From: Tubiluchus corallicola | Lineage: Eukaryota > Priapulida > Priapulimorpha > Priapulimorphida > Tubiluchidae | Reading direction: 5' to 3' | DNA: 37,500 nucleotides | Assembly (NCBI GenBank): GCA_030141605.1 | Contig: JAQGDQ010000140.1 | Location: 32,501-70,000, forward strand | Shown: in pieces, positions 10,167-20,625 of the stretch | How the letters are laid out: each line of letters starts with the position of its first letter | Numbering within the stretch: position 1 is the first letter of the stretch | The notes under the pieces: generated by a model | The model's input: only the letters and a program-made list of their open reading frames with translations | What the model was told of the DNA's origin: nothing | Databases searched by the model: none | Made by a program: the position numbers and the translations under genes

Positions 10167-10604
10167 CTGAAAAGTCGTAGCAAAATAGGTTTTTCACAAA
10201 ATAATAAAATGGTTGTTAATTATCAATTAAGAACATAAAATGTTAACTAATTAGCAAGTAGGCAAAACCTACATATTGTTTTTTAAGCTCACAAACTGGA
10301 TTTCTTAACAGAAAAGAAGATAGACACAAATAGTTTTAAGACCGACTGTATTGCTGCATTGTTTTATGTATGATCACTTTTCCTAACTGCTAGCAGTGTC
10401 TTAACCACTAGTGTAGTTAAGATTCTGCACATTATGCAGAATCTTACTGGTTTTCAGACATTTGCCTGTAAAAGACTGGAGTCTCAAACAAAGATAAGCA
10501 TAGTAGTAGTATTCTAGCATTGTTTCTGAATCATGTTTTGCATCAAATTCTAAATACGTTAATTTATCAGCAGAAAAGAAACATACTACACAAACTATTA
10601 ATTA

Positions 10605-10778
10605 CTGTCAAACCTCATTGTACCACTTATTTTAAGACTGCAAAAAAAGTTGGCATTATAGCTAGTTTGAACGAGTGCATTAATACGTACATGTCTAAGC
10701 AAATACAGACATTTATTTGCCCAAAACTTGATTGCTAAGCAAAATTGGGGGGGGGGGGGTTATAATGAGGTTTGACTG
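10605..10778. mobile_element. pogo/Tc1-mariner-like MITE with G13 run
   Basis: The left end CTGTCAAACCTCATTGTA and the right end (reverse complement CAGTCAAACCTCATTATA) are inverted repeats, both flanked by TA. Similar CAGTCAAACCTC ends and TA duplications are typical of Tc1/mariner/pogo MITEs. The 174-bp element contains a run of 13 G at about 10747-10759 and no coding sequence. It is intronic and ends only 18 bp from exon 25. Confidence 0.75.
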
Positions 10779-10796
10779 TACTAAGTAAAGACGTAC

Positions 10797-10912
10797 TGGC
10801 ACATTTCACAAGTGAACGTCGTGCTAGGAGCGGTGAGCTTGGATACATCGTTGAGTTCATCTTTTGATAAGTTCACACGCCAATGGGCATTCCTTAAGGC
10901 CTGTTTCACCGT
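10797..10912 (-). CDS. Exon 25: CxxC half of finger 10 (gamma type)
   Basis: 116 nt, phase 0 to 2, acceptor CTCCAG, donor GTACGT. It starts TVKQALRNAHWRVNLS and ends TTFTCEMC. The (A/T)(I/V)KQ(S/A) start is shared with exon 17, the other gamma CxxC exon. Confidence 0.9.
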
Positions 10913-11454
10913 CTGGAGAAGAAAAAGCATTAAAAGTGCACTCGTCTTAAAATGAACTGAATCAAATGCCTGAAATCACTGATGAAATTAAACATAGATA
11001 ATAATGGCAACAAAAATAGCAACAACACACAAACAAAAACAATAAAATACACTAACAAAAACAATAAATAGTGTTGTACAAACAAAAATAGACTATATTT
11101 AAGTCTATTGGAAAATAGATAAGTAAACAAGTTAAACAAACTACTTAAAATACAGGTTCATCGACTCAAGTTGCTGATCCTGAAAATACCAAAAATATTT
11201 TGAACTTATTGTTGTGCCTACTGTCTAAATTATCTGGTCTATAGTGTGCAAATTGCAGTTTTAAACTACGTCACCTCTTAATGTTAGTCAAGTTTAGTAA
11301 GACTTGCTGCTCTTTCTGCTCTAGTAAGAAAACAAATCTCTGTCTATTGCATTTTCACCTTGAATCACGTCATAACACGTTGTAAGATCAGTGTGAACAC
11401 GTCGTAACTCAAGTGGTTCTAAATTTAAGTAAGTTAACTACCATGGTTAGTTTA

Positions 11455-11955
11455 AACATAGAAACAAACATAGACATAGACATAAACATAGACATAGACA
11501 TAAACATAGGCATAGACGTAGATGTAGACATAAACATAGGCATAGGCATAGACATAAACATAAACATACATAGGCATAGGCATAGGCATAGACATAAACA
11601 TAGGCATAGGCATAGACATAAACATAGGCATAGACATAGGCATAGGCATAGACATAAACATAGGCATTGGCATAGACGTAGATGTAGACATAAACATAGG
11701 CATAGGCATAGACATAAACATAAACATAGGCATAGGCATAGGCATAGGCATAGACATAGACATAGACATAAACATAGGCACAGGCATAGACATCGGCATA
11801 GACATAAACATAGGCATAGGCATAGACATAGACATAGACATAAACATAGGCATAGACATAGACATAGGCATAGACATAGGCATAGGCATAGGCATAGACA
11901 TAGACATAAACATAGGCATAGACATAGACGTAGATGTAGACATAGGCATGGACGT
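11455..11955. repeat. Hexanucleotide (CATAGR/CATAAA)n array
   Basis: About 500 bp of CATAGG, CATAGA and CATAAA hexamers arranged in longer irregular super-units, ending in CATGGACGTGGACGTG. Because the unit is 6 bp, long open frames arise on both strands (HRHRHR, MSMPMP, YVYAYV); none is taken as a gene. It is intronic, between exons 25 and 24. Confidence 0.97.
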
Positions 11956-12565
11956 GGACGTGTCTATTCTCTCTCAATACCTTTGGCATTTTGCTGTTTT
12001 GCTTGAACTTTGTACAGATGAAAACAAACAAGGGAAATTGTGGAGCTTCATGAGTTTCAGCTTTCTCATCAACAATCCAATGAACATGAAACAGAACCAC
12101 AACACATTCCGACAGATTTTGTATAATTAATTAATTAAGCTGAGTTCAGGTCATAAAACGAATGGTCATAAGCATGCATAGGTTGTAAGTCGAAGACTAC
12201 TTGTAGAGTACAATGACAGAATAATGACAAGCTTCACCTTAATTATTGGAGTAACAATGAAACAAACTTTGGAACCTAGCAGTTGACGTATGTATGTAAC
12301 AAGTTCGTACAAGATCTTGAAAATATGCTTAAGGTAATAGCATTGTTACATAAGACTTGCGCTTTAATTTAAAACAAAACTACAAAAAAAGTTACCATTA
12401 AAGTGAAAAAACTGTATGTGTAAAATCCAAATTAGGTATACGTTTGAAATGGCTAATGTGAAACCAACACTTGTGCCATACGAGCATTCCCTTGGAACAA
12501 CAAAGCTTAAATAAGCGCACTAGACCAATGCATTACTCTAGCAGGTAGAAGTTTAAGGTACTTAC

Positions 12566-12632
12566 CATAAGTGAATCAAGGATTGGAGCAACATTAAAAT
12601 TTTCAGCTAATTTATGCAGATAATCATTTACC
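12566..12632 (-). CDS. Exon 24: linker after finger 9 (beta)
   Basis: 67 nt, phase 2 to 0, acceptor TTGCAG, donor GTAAGT. With the split codon it reads W-VNDYLHKLAENFNVAP followed by ILDSLM. It is homologous to exon 16 (W-VVNQLKRMAKEKNVEP, then VLNLFS): same length, same WV start, and N.(A/E)P.L..L pattern. It may form a short amphipathic helix. Confidence 0.9.
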
Positions 12633-12739
12633 CTGCAATAAATTAACATATGATTATAATAATAATAAGACTTGCAAAACCTTTTAGGGGGAAGACTAGA
12701 ATGGTGGACATTTTAAACAATGACGATAATATCATTGTC

Positions 12740-12860
12740 GTTAACATCACCATTGCCATCATCAGCAGCATATCTTCATCACTGTCATCGCCGTCGTCAT
12801 CATCGCTGTTGTCACTACCATCACCATCATTACCAATATCATCAATGTCTGTGTACAATG
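12740..12860. repeat. Imperfect (ATC)n trinucleotide tract
   Basis: Imperfect TCA/TCG/TCC triplets in the intron between exons 24 and 23. The Asp-rich and Ser-rich frames on the two strands are products of the repeat. Confidence 0.85.
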
Positions 12861-13077
12861 TAACCACAAACAACATACGCGACATTATTTTTCATGGGTC
12901 ACTGTAAAATTTTTTATTTATAAACATATGACTTTGCTGTCCCACTGAAAGCTAAGACTATTACGACACATTTTTGGCTATAAAATTACATTTATACGGG
13001 AATAACTTACCCGTTGCTATACGTTCTATAAATTCATTACATTGTTTTGAACAAAATCTTAAAACACATTTGATTAA

Positions 13078-13283
13078 ACTGTACTTTTCATGATGAATTA
13101 ATTTTAATATTTAATGTCTTTTAAATTTTATGTTTCTCGTGAATTTTAAACATATTTTATCGTTCAGGGTGCTGAGATTTTAAATGATGTAGTGTGGTAT
13201 ATAAATTAATTTTACATTACATTGCATTACATTGCACTACATTGCATTACATTACATTACATTGCATTACATTACATTATGAA
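13078..13283 (+). mobile_element. LINE 3' end (CR1/L2-like), 5'-truncated copy
   Basis: This plus-strand segment closely matches the reverse complement of 8755-8890, including TTTAATGTCTTTTAAATTTT and GCTGAGATTTTAAATGATGTA. It starts within the end of the coding region and ends in a tail of ATTACATTGC-type repeats (about 13208-13280). A 5'-truncated copy with a simple-repeat tail is typical of L2/CR1 retroposition. Confidence 0.85.
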
Positions 13284-13488
13284 GAAATGAGAGCGGCCAA
13301 ATGAAGCAAATAGTGCAAACGATAACTCTTCTTTGCAAAAATGAAACAAATTTGATGCAAAAAATGTGAATTTCCAAGCGTAACCAGTAAAACTAAAGCA
13401 TTTTCACACTGCATCTAGTTCTTGGCTACATAACCTAATGCTCTTGTTAAAGTACAATATTCACACGGGTAAAACACAGTCTTCTCAC

Positions 13489-13551
13489 CATTCACGATGT
13501 TTGGCTCCCTCCAAATGCTTGTACAACTTTGGAACAGATTCGAACTCCATG
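13489..13551 (-). CDS. Exon 23: HxxH half of finger 9 (beta type)
   Basis: 63 nt, phase 2 to 2, acceptor TTTTAG, donor GTGAGA. It completes CFSC from exon 22 with SMEFESVPKLYK-HLEGAKH, then RE and the first two bases of a W codon. It is an exact CX2CX12HX5H finger with the H.(x)G.KHR signature of U1/JAZ fingers. Confidence 0.93.
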
Positions 13552-13594
13552 CTAAAAAATAACATACATGATAGATTTGCTGCACGTTACAGAA

Positions 13595-13640
13595 AAACAA
13601 ACAAACAAACAAACAAACAAGCAAACATATAAACAAACAA
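13595..13640. repeat. (CAAA)n microsatellite
   Basis: About ten AAAC/CAAA tetramers with one or two interruptions, intronic between exons 23 and 22, 44 bp beyond the acceptor of exon 23. Confidence 0.9.
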
Positions 13641-14270
13641 GACAATAAACCCTTCACAGCCTCACATGGTTAAGATTATCATCAGTTTGTTAAACAATGC
13701 AGCACATTTTTGAAGTTTTGGCTGCTGCCATACTGACCAAAGAGTTCAGTGAAAGGCAATGCAAATTCGCGCGCAACCAAACTGCTGTGCTTTTGTCTGG
13801 GGTGTAGAAAAGTTGTAAAGTTAGGGGGAGCAGGCACACACAAAAAAGGTGCCACGACGCCTGAATCAATTACATGTTTGTCTAGGCCACAGCAGACAGT
13901 ATCAGCGACGCAGCGTGTGACAAGAATATATTATGATAATTAGATTTGCGACAATTTGATCAGTTCAGTCAGTCAACATTGACAAATGAGTTGCGTAAAT
14001 GCGCACTAATTTCAAGAACATGTAAGGCAGGTTGGTCAAATAAAGTAACGAGGCAGGTTGTTGGAAAGGTGCCAGTTTTTAAAAAAATTGGCTCAGGGGA
14101 AATGGTTGCTCCCGTTGCTCACCTATTAGTTACGCCACTGCCATTTGCGCAAATCCAAATATTTAAAGCACAATCAATTTTAACTGTGGTAAGCCAAATT
14201 CAGTGGCCTAATTGAATAATCAAATCCATAATTAACTGATTATCACAAAACGTTGTCATTGTTTACTTAC

Positions 14271-14335
14271 GAGCAAGAAAAGCATTGTTTATGCTTGACG
14301 TTCACTCTGAAATCTATCATTGTGCCATCGTTTGA
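14271..14335 (-). CDS. Exon 22: CxxC half of finger 9 (beta type)
   Basis: 65 nt, phase 0 to 2, acceptor TTTTAG, donor GTAAGT. It encodes SNDGTMIDFRVNVKHK then QCFSC. It is nearly superimposable on exon 14 (VENGTKVEFRVNTETR then DCLTC), with the same length. Confidence 0.93.
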
Positions 14336-14744
14336 CTAAAATAGCAAGTAAAAAATGATGAGTGTCCACTAAAAAGTCAAACAACTATTCACAGTACAGC
14401 GTACTTTAATCTGCTATCAAGTGATAAACCAGTAGAAAGGCAGATGCAAGTAAGTATATGAAAATCATTATTATTAATATAAATTTTTCCTACTAAAAAT
14501 TATATAGGTATACCTATATAAAATTTTACATGTATATATGACTTTATAACTTACCTGTACATTATGTACATGTAAATTATAAAGTCATATTAACAAGTAA
14601 ACTAGTAAAGCCAGTCTTAAACTAAAAACACCACTAACTCAAAGTGAATTAGTATGCATGAAAAAACATGTTCTAGATAAAATAGCTTTAATGCTGCAAG
14701 AGAAATATTGCGGTATCAAAAAACAGATGTGAGTATATATTTAC

Positions 14745-14778
14745 TTTTAGGGTTTGCTCCTTTGCCAATGTGTCTCGT
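14745..14778 (-). CDS. Exon 21: linker after finger 8 (alpha)
   Basis: 34 nt microexon, phase 2 to 0, acceptor TTGTAG, donor GTAAAT. With the split codon it reads I-RDTLAKEQTLK, homologous to exons 13 and 33. Confidence 0.87.
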
Positions 14779-15129
14779 CTACAAAAAAAAACATAAGAAC
14801 GTTACATATAAAACTTCAAAACAAAACAAATAGTTTTCTATGATCATATATTACAGTATGAGAAATTAAATCATACCTAACTGCACTACTGTATTTTCAA
14901 TAACTGTTGTCATTATTCCTGTTAATTAAGACATCATTGATCTTACAAAATCTAGGATAAAATATTGAAACATGCTTGCCATGGGCTGTTGTTAGATAAA
15001 TTTGATATTAACTAATAGCAGCAAACCTGCAAGGTACATGCATAGGAACTGTCCTGTTCTACATCAGTTTCATGTTACAAATATGTGCCAAACTGAAGAA
15101 CGCAGGCCCATATAACAATAACAACTCAC

Positions 15130-15228
15130 ATTTTTAAGTTAGCTAAGTGATTCCCGCTCTGCAAGTGCGGTCGATCCGAAATAAAGAACTCTTGCGCGCT
15201 GTACCAAACTTCATGCCCGTCGTATTCC
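15130..15228 (-). CDS. Exon 20: HxxH half of finger 8 (alpha, long loop)
   Basis: 99 nt, phase 2 to 2, acceptor TTACAG, donor GTGAGT. It completes CKLC from exon 19 with a 21-residue loop ending WYSAQEFFISDRP, then HLQSGNH and LANLK. The spacing is CX2CX21HX5H. The EFFIS.RPHL core aligns with VEQFFLS.P.HL of exons 12 and 32. Confidence 0.9.
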
Positions 15229-15547
15229 CTGTAACATGGTTTGATCGTCAGAACAATTAGGATCAGAATCAGATCTGATTCTCTAACAGACAAAAGAGGC
15301 TAAAGTTGAGATACGTGTGAGAGACCCACACATTACAAGAATCAGAAGATGCCGTACTGATAAATTTAAAATTTTATGCTGCAGTCTGTAATATCATTTA
15401 TAAGCACTAACATAAAAAGCTCTTATTATCAAAATGCATATCAAAAATAAGTTTGCTGACCTAATTTTTAGAGCAATACTACTTAGTTGCCCATTATAGT
15501 GCACAAATACATTTCAGCTGTTTTACAACTTAATGAAATCCATCACT

Positions 15548-15695
15548 CATATATATAGATATAAATATAAATATATGTTATGTATTATGTATATGTATGT
15601 GTGTATATCTATATATATATCTATATATACACACATACATACATATACATAATACATATTGTACGATACATAGTCATACACACATATATATATAT

Positions 15696-15776
<81 letters not shown>

Positions 15777-15805
15777 CATACACATACATATATATAAATA
15801 CATAT
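15548..15805. repeat. (TA)n / (TACA)n microsatellite
   Basis: About 250 bp of TA and TACATA repeats, readable as tyrosine-isoleucine open frames on both strands. It is intronic, between exons 20 and 19. Confidence 0.95.
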
Positions 15806-15854
15806 TGTATGGATTGAATTATCCATATTTGGCAAATGAATGTAAGTACTACAA

Positions 15855-16115
15855 AATGGAATTTATTGCCAACCGGATTTAAATAAACAGTTCATTGTCA
15901 AGGCATCTGAAACAGAGAAATTTACCAGAATTTAGAAACATCGAAATACAATTCAGTAGTGAGGCAAAAGATATATTCTGTAATATTATATATCTTTTGG
16001 CTATCTAATTACAGAATTGTATTTCGATGTTTCTAAATTCTGATAAAATTCCTTGTTTTAGATGCATTGACAACGAACAGTTTGTTTGAAACCGGTCAGC
16101 AAAATTACATTTTGA
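15855..16115. mobile_element. Foldback element with about 100-bp inverted arms
   Basis: The left arm (about 15855-15953) and right arm (about 16012-16112) are imperfect reverse complements sharing GAATTGTATTTCGATGTTTC, TCTAAATTCTG, TGACAA and ACCGG blocks. The spacer holds a smaller inverted repeat (AAAAGATATA...TATATCTTTT). The arm module also occurs at 26400-26512. The right arm ends about 70 bp from exon 19. Confidence 0.8.
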
Positions 16116-16182
16116 TGTTTTATATGTATATTAACATTAATCAATTATTAACACAACAACCTAGTGAAAAATGTCAGCTTAC

Positions 16183-16292
16183 CTGCACAGTTTGCACATG
16201 TATTTAGCCTTCTTTAATTTTTCCATCTTAGAATCATTGGATTGTGGCAAGGTTACTGCAACAACACCGCTGTCGAATGATTTGCGTATCAA
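16183..16292 (-). CDS. Exon 19: CxxC half of finger 8 (alpha)
   Basis: 110 nt, phase 0 to 2, acceptor TGTCTAG, donor GTAAGC. It starts LIRKSFDSGVVAVTLPQS and ends KAKYMCKLC. It is homologous to exons 11 and 31 in length and N-terminal motif. It directly follows giant exon 18. Confidence 0.92.
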
Positions 16293-17096
16293 CTAGACAA
16301 AACAAAATAACACGCAAATTTAGAAAAAAGCGAAAAATTGCTACACGTTTAACACACAGAGCAACTATTGCAAAAATTTATTTTCAGACATTAGCAGAGC
16401 AGAACTGAAGATAAAGCTAAAAATAGTAAAAAAAGTAGCCAGTATAAGTTCACCTAGAGTTTTAAAAGTGGCCCCATATTTAGACCACTTTTTCTTATGC
16501 GGTGCTTTCTCAGAAATCTTATTAGACATTCGTAGAATCTCTACAGCATGAAGCCAACCAAATAATCAATGTGCATGTACAACATTTTAACAAACTGTCT
16601 ACAAATGTGTTTTATTTACACTAAAATAAAAAAAGGCAGGTCCTGATCTGGTTCACAAATGCTGAAAAAAATGCAGTTGTGGACAGGTGAAGAGGAAGAT
16701 TGAAAGAGACCCAAATAATTCTCAATATAATCAATCATTTTGATACTTTAGAAAAATGGCTGCATTGTACCATGTTTATAGAAGAAGAAATACAGTTGTT
16801 AAGTACCAATGAAAACGAATGCACTGTAATTTTATGTAGTGTTCTCTTTTCAGGTACAGTACATACAGTGCATACGTTCTTGGCATCGGCTTGATTCACA
16901 TAATAGCTGCATTTATGCATATTGGCTCATTAGTTCATTCACGTAACTGGGTCTAGACCATTTAACCAATTACATAGCATCTACTGCAACTGTTTTAAGA
17001 TGCTGAGACAAGAGTCTAGTAAGCGGCACCTTTTTGCAAAAGCGAAAATTTTTATCGTTTAACTAAATTGCTTTTGTAAAGAAAAAACGCAAATAC

Positions 17097-19311
17097 CTGA
17101 AATAGTTTCACATCGCTAATTTTTGCTGAAACTTCAGAGGATGGTGGTTTCTCTGTCTTGCTAACGGGAGCAAATGGTTTTACACTGCTTTCAGTTGGTT
17201 TTACATCGGAGCTTGTTTTCACAACAGGAGTTTCCTGGGTGATGACACTTGCTTTTGAATCAAGACTTTCTTTATTGCTACTTGAACCCGCTTTGTTGTC
17301 ATCAGTTCTCTTGACAAGATGCGGGCTACCTTTCGTGTCAAGAGCTTGCTTGTCTTCACTAAAACTTTCTTTTGCATTTTGAGTTCGTCTTTTGTCCTGT
17401 AAAGCTGTTTTATCATCTAGAGCTTGCCTTCCTTCACTGGAGCGTGCTCTACTACCTCGAGCATGCCTTCTTTCATGCGACCTTGCTCTACCATTATGAA
17501 ATTTCCTGCGTTCACGCGAATGCGCTCTTTCACGCGAGCGGCTTCTTTCCTCGTGAGTTCGCCATCTTTCTCGTGAGCCTGCTCTTGTATCTCGTGCATG
17601 TCTTCGTACACTCGAGCCTGCTGTTGTATCCCACGTTTGCCTTTTTTCAATTGAGCCTGATCTTAAATCATGAGCTGCTCTTGTATCTCGAGCTTGCCTC
17701 GTTTCATTTGAGCTTGCCTTTGCTTCATTAGCTCCTTTTCCGACACCAACAATAGCATCATTAACCTTCTTGCGATCTGCTGTTGTTATTTTTCCTGTAG
17801 CAGCTTCCATCTCATCAACAGTAGCTGTTCCAGCTTTAGAATTTTGCTTTTTGTCAGTTACACTTACTGTAAGTTTAGCCACCTTAGTGCCAATTGCACT
17901 TGCAGCAAAATTAGCTGCTTCCTTTGTATCAACCACAATCACTGCAGCTCTAGCCACTTCCATTGTGCCAACTCTGGGAACCCTTGTGTCAACTCCAGGA
18001 ACCTTAGTGTCAACTGCAAGAACCCTAGTGCCAATTGCAGGAACCTTTGCGTCAACTCCAGGAACCTTAGTGTCAACTGCAAGAACCTTTGTGTCAACTG
18101 CAGGAACCTTTGTGTCCACTACAGAAATATTTGTGTCAACTCCAGAAACATTTGTGTCAACTGCAGGAACCTTTGTGTCAACTCCAGGAAGCTTTGTGTC
18201 AACTCCAGGAACCTTAGTGTCAACTGCAAGTACCTTTGTTTCAACTACAGGAAGCTTTGTGTCAACTACAGGAAGCTTTGTGTCAACTCCACTCCCTGCA
18301 GTTGTAGCCACTTCCTTTGCACCAACTGCACATGTCACAAATTTAGCCACTTCCTTCTGGTCAACTGCATTCACTGCAGCTTTAACTACTTCCTCTGTGC
18401 AATCTATACCCCCTCCATCTTTAGTTAATTCCTTTGTATAAGTTCCAGTAGCTTTAGCCATATCATTTGTGCTAATTACATTTCCTGAAAGTGGTTTGAT
18501 GCAAGTTGCCACTACAATATCCACTCGCTGAGTTCTTTGCAGTTCTGTTACGTTAGCAATCAATGGAACTTGTCTTGCATCACTTGGTGCTATTTGCCTC
18601 GAACTGTCCGCAGAATCAGCAACTGGATTAGTGTCCGTTTCATCAATCAGATTCTCCGATACAAATTTACTACCTCTTGTAAAAATTTCTGGAAAAGCAG
18701 TGTCTAAAACAGTATCAACTGCGTCATCAACTCCTTTCAAAGAACCAGCATTCGCAGCAGCCACACTAGTGCCACCAATTGTTTTCAAATCAGTAACATC
18801 ATCAACTATTTTTACAACGTTAATACTTTCCACGTCATCCATCGGTTCTGCGCCACTACTACTGGCTGCAACATCTTTTTGTTCTGCCGTTGTTTCATCT
18901 ACTTGTTCCAAAATATCCATTGAAGCAGTTACCATGTTGGTGGGCTTAGCATCTGCCGCTTGGTTGGTCACATTGGTTACCCTGGTTACCCTGGCAGTTG
19001 GTTGGATGACAATCAGATTACTACACCTAGGTTTTCTACCAACAGTAGAAGGAGCGGTGTTTGCATTAACGCCGAGTGCTTCAATAGGTTTTGAACTGGT
19101 TGCAATCATTTCAGTGCCTTTAGTACTAGCAGTGATCACTTCAATGGATTTATCAGCAACTGCAGCATTTGTCCCAGTACCTACAGGTTTAGTTTTTTCA
19201 ACAGGTACATTTTCATAGCAAATGACGATTTCTTCTTTTTCCTCTACATAAGGCAGGTTATGAGCTACGGGAAGGTGGTAGATCATTGCTAAAGTAAATC
19301 CAAATTTCTCT
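17097..19311 (-). CDS. Exon 18: gamma finger half plus 738-codon low-complexity domain
   Basis: 2,215 nt, phase 2 to 0, acceptor TTTCAG, donor GTATTT. It opens by completing CSLC from exon 17 with QEKFGFTLAMIY-HLPVAH, then NLPYVEEKEE. A long region rich in Thr, Val, Ala, Asp and Lys follows, without recognised domains. It contains 15 tandem VDTKVPG-type heptads flanked by related VD.KE(V/A)A.F segments. A basic RS/RE tract comes next (RSRSRERAHSRERRKFH and neighbours), then Ser/Lys-rich sequence ending in DVKLFQ. The whole is probably disordered. In cassette terms it is an HxxH exon fused to a hugely expanded linker. The methionine in MIYH is internal to the finger, not a start. The open frame runs 45 nt past the donor to a stop; the donor keeps phase with exon 19. 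Confidence 0.88.
17963..18290 (-). repeat. 21-bp coding minisatellite (VDTKVPG heptads)
   Basis: Within exon 18 a 21-nt unit is repeated about 15 times in frame, coding VDTKVPG, VDTKLPG, VDTNVSG, VDTKVLA and similar heptads. The exact multiple of three keeps the frame open. Copy number may vary between individuals. Confidence 0.95.
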
Positions 19312-19607
19312 CTGAAAAAAATTTATATACGCAACTTTTAAAAATGAGTATAGAAAACGGATTTTTATTTATTATTGCAAATCTCCAATACTAGTGACAA
19401 TATTTGTAACAATGATTTATCAAGAAATTCTTCATTCTCCACTGAAGTAGGAAATTACAGAGTGAAAATTGAAGACAGGTAACTGGAGAAACACTCCACC
19501 TGCTAATTAGTAGTGCAACAGCGCAACCGAGGTTGGTAAGAATATGAAGCACTAAAGATTAGCACTCAAATTACCGAGATCGGATACAGTTATGTAGCAA
19601 TACTTAC

Positions 19608-19717
19608 TGGCATAGCGAACATGTGTACTTTGCCAATCGTATCTTATCGAAATCAATTTCTTCACTTTCATCTAAGTCTGTGACCATGTTGCCTTTCTGT
19701 ACAGATTGCTTTATTGC
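19608..19717 (-). CDS. Exon 17: CxxC half of finger 7 (gamma type)
   Basis: 110 nt, phase 0 to 2, acceptor ACGCAG, donor GTAAGT. It starts AIKQSVQKGNMVTDLDES and ends LAKYTCSLC. The AIKQS start parallels TVKQA of exon 25. It feeds into the gamma HxxH half at the start of exon 18. Confidence 0.92.
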
Positions 19718-19884
19718 CTGCGTAAATAGAAAACATTTGTTTCCTATAGCTAATTACGAATAAAAAGCAAAGTAAAGCAATATTTGAAAATGTTAATGAT
19801 GACTTCTGTTGCAGTTCTAAACAGTCGGAGTTGTCTACGGTATCTTTATCAATTTGTAATTAAAGGGAAGAAAATTTTAAAGTC

Positions 19885-20215
19885 CATCCCCAAAAATTTT
19901 CCATACAAAGTTAAATTACTTAGCATTCCACTTACTTGCTTAAAACATTTATGTAACTATAAAAATTGTTAATAATTTAACAAAGTTCGTGCCACCTGTT
20001 AAAATGTCACTCACTCAGCTTCCAAGCATGCACAACTGACACACAAAGAAACATATTTTTAATCTTACTGACAAGATTAAGTAAATTATACCTTTATTTA
20101 ACAACTGAAATTTCACTACAAATGCTCTGATTATTTTTTAAAAATTCATGTCACGTTATTTAAACTTATTTCAAAACCATCTATTGACAAATTGGCTGCA
20201 CCTAAGTGTCCTTGA
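19885..20215 (+). repeat. Dispersed repeat family, copy 1
   Basis: About 330 bp with clear similarity in the same orientation to 30825-31140. Shared blocks include TTTCCAT(A/G)CAAA, TTACTTAGCATT(C/T)CACTTAC, TATTTTTAATCTTA and GATGCTCTGATTATTTTTT-like sequence. No coding or terminal structure was recognised; the strand is arbitrary. It is intronic, between exons 17 and 16. Confidence 0.75.
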
Positions 20216-20535
20216 GAGAGTTCAAATACAGGATTATTGCTAATGCAAACTCTGTGCGCAATATAACAGCAAGGGACATGAAATTTCAAAATGAGTTTTT
20301 TTAGCTCTGTAAGTAAAAGAGTTTCCATGTGCTTTAGAACCTATATTTACATAACCAACTTTTTGCTTATTTAAAAAACGCAAGAAATCATAAACAAGTT
20401 GTGGTACAATATGTTTTGAGACAATGATAAAACTATAATATGGTACAAATGCTGTTCAAAAAATACTATTTAATTTTACAACTAAGGAACAATCAACCCA
20501 ATAGTTAAATAATTGCTCTAGTTTCACAAACTTAC

Positions 20536-20602
20536 TGAGAAAAGATTGAGGACAGGCTCCACATTCTTCTCTTTAGCCATCCTTTTGAGCTGGTTGACAA
20601 CC
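20536..20602 (-). CDS. Exon 16: linker after finger 6 (beta)
   Basis: 67 nt, phase 2 to 0, acceptor TTTTAG, donor GTAAGT. With the split codon it reads W-VVNQLKRMAKEKNVEP then VLNLFS. It is homologous to exon 24. Confidence 0.92.
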
Positions 20603-20625
20603 CTAAAAAACAGTTTCCCAACTTT

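Noticed and set aside
11455-11955. Interstitial telomere repeat
   Set aside because: The CATAGR hexamer is not a TTAGGG or TTAGG permutation.
11413-12100. Long open frames of 165-217 codons on both strands (His/Arg, Met/Ser/Pro, Tyr/Val)
   Set aside because: They are created by the 6-bp repeat, which cannot introduce stops if the unit lacks them. Frames on both strands are open at once and lie in an intron.
12643-12907. Asp-rich or Ser-rich small proteins
   Set aside because: They are products of an imperfect ATC repeat in an intron.
13745-14145. Complete DNA transposon ending in AGTTACGCCACTG
   Set aside because: The right end resembles the common CAGTGGCGTAACT terminus, but I found no matching left end or target-site duplication.
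17770-18441. 223- and 194-codon plus-strand frames, and 18631-19218 plus-strand frame
   Set aside because: They are antisense shadows of exon 18, whose repeats keep other frames open.
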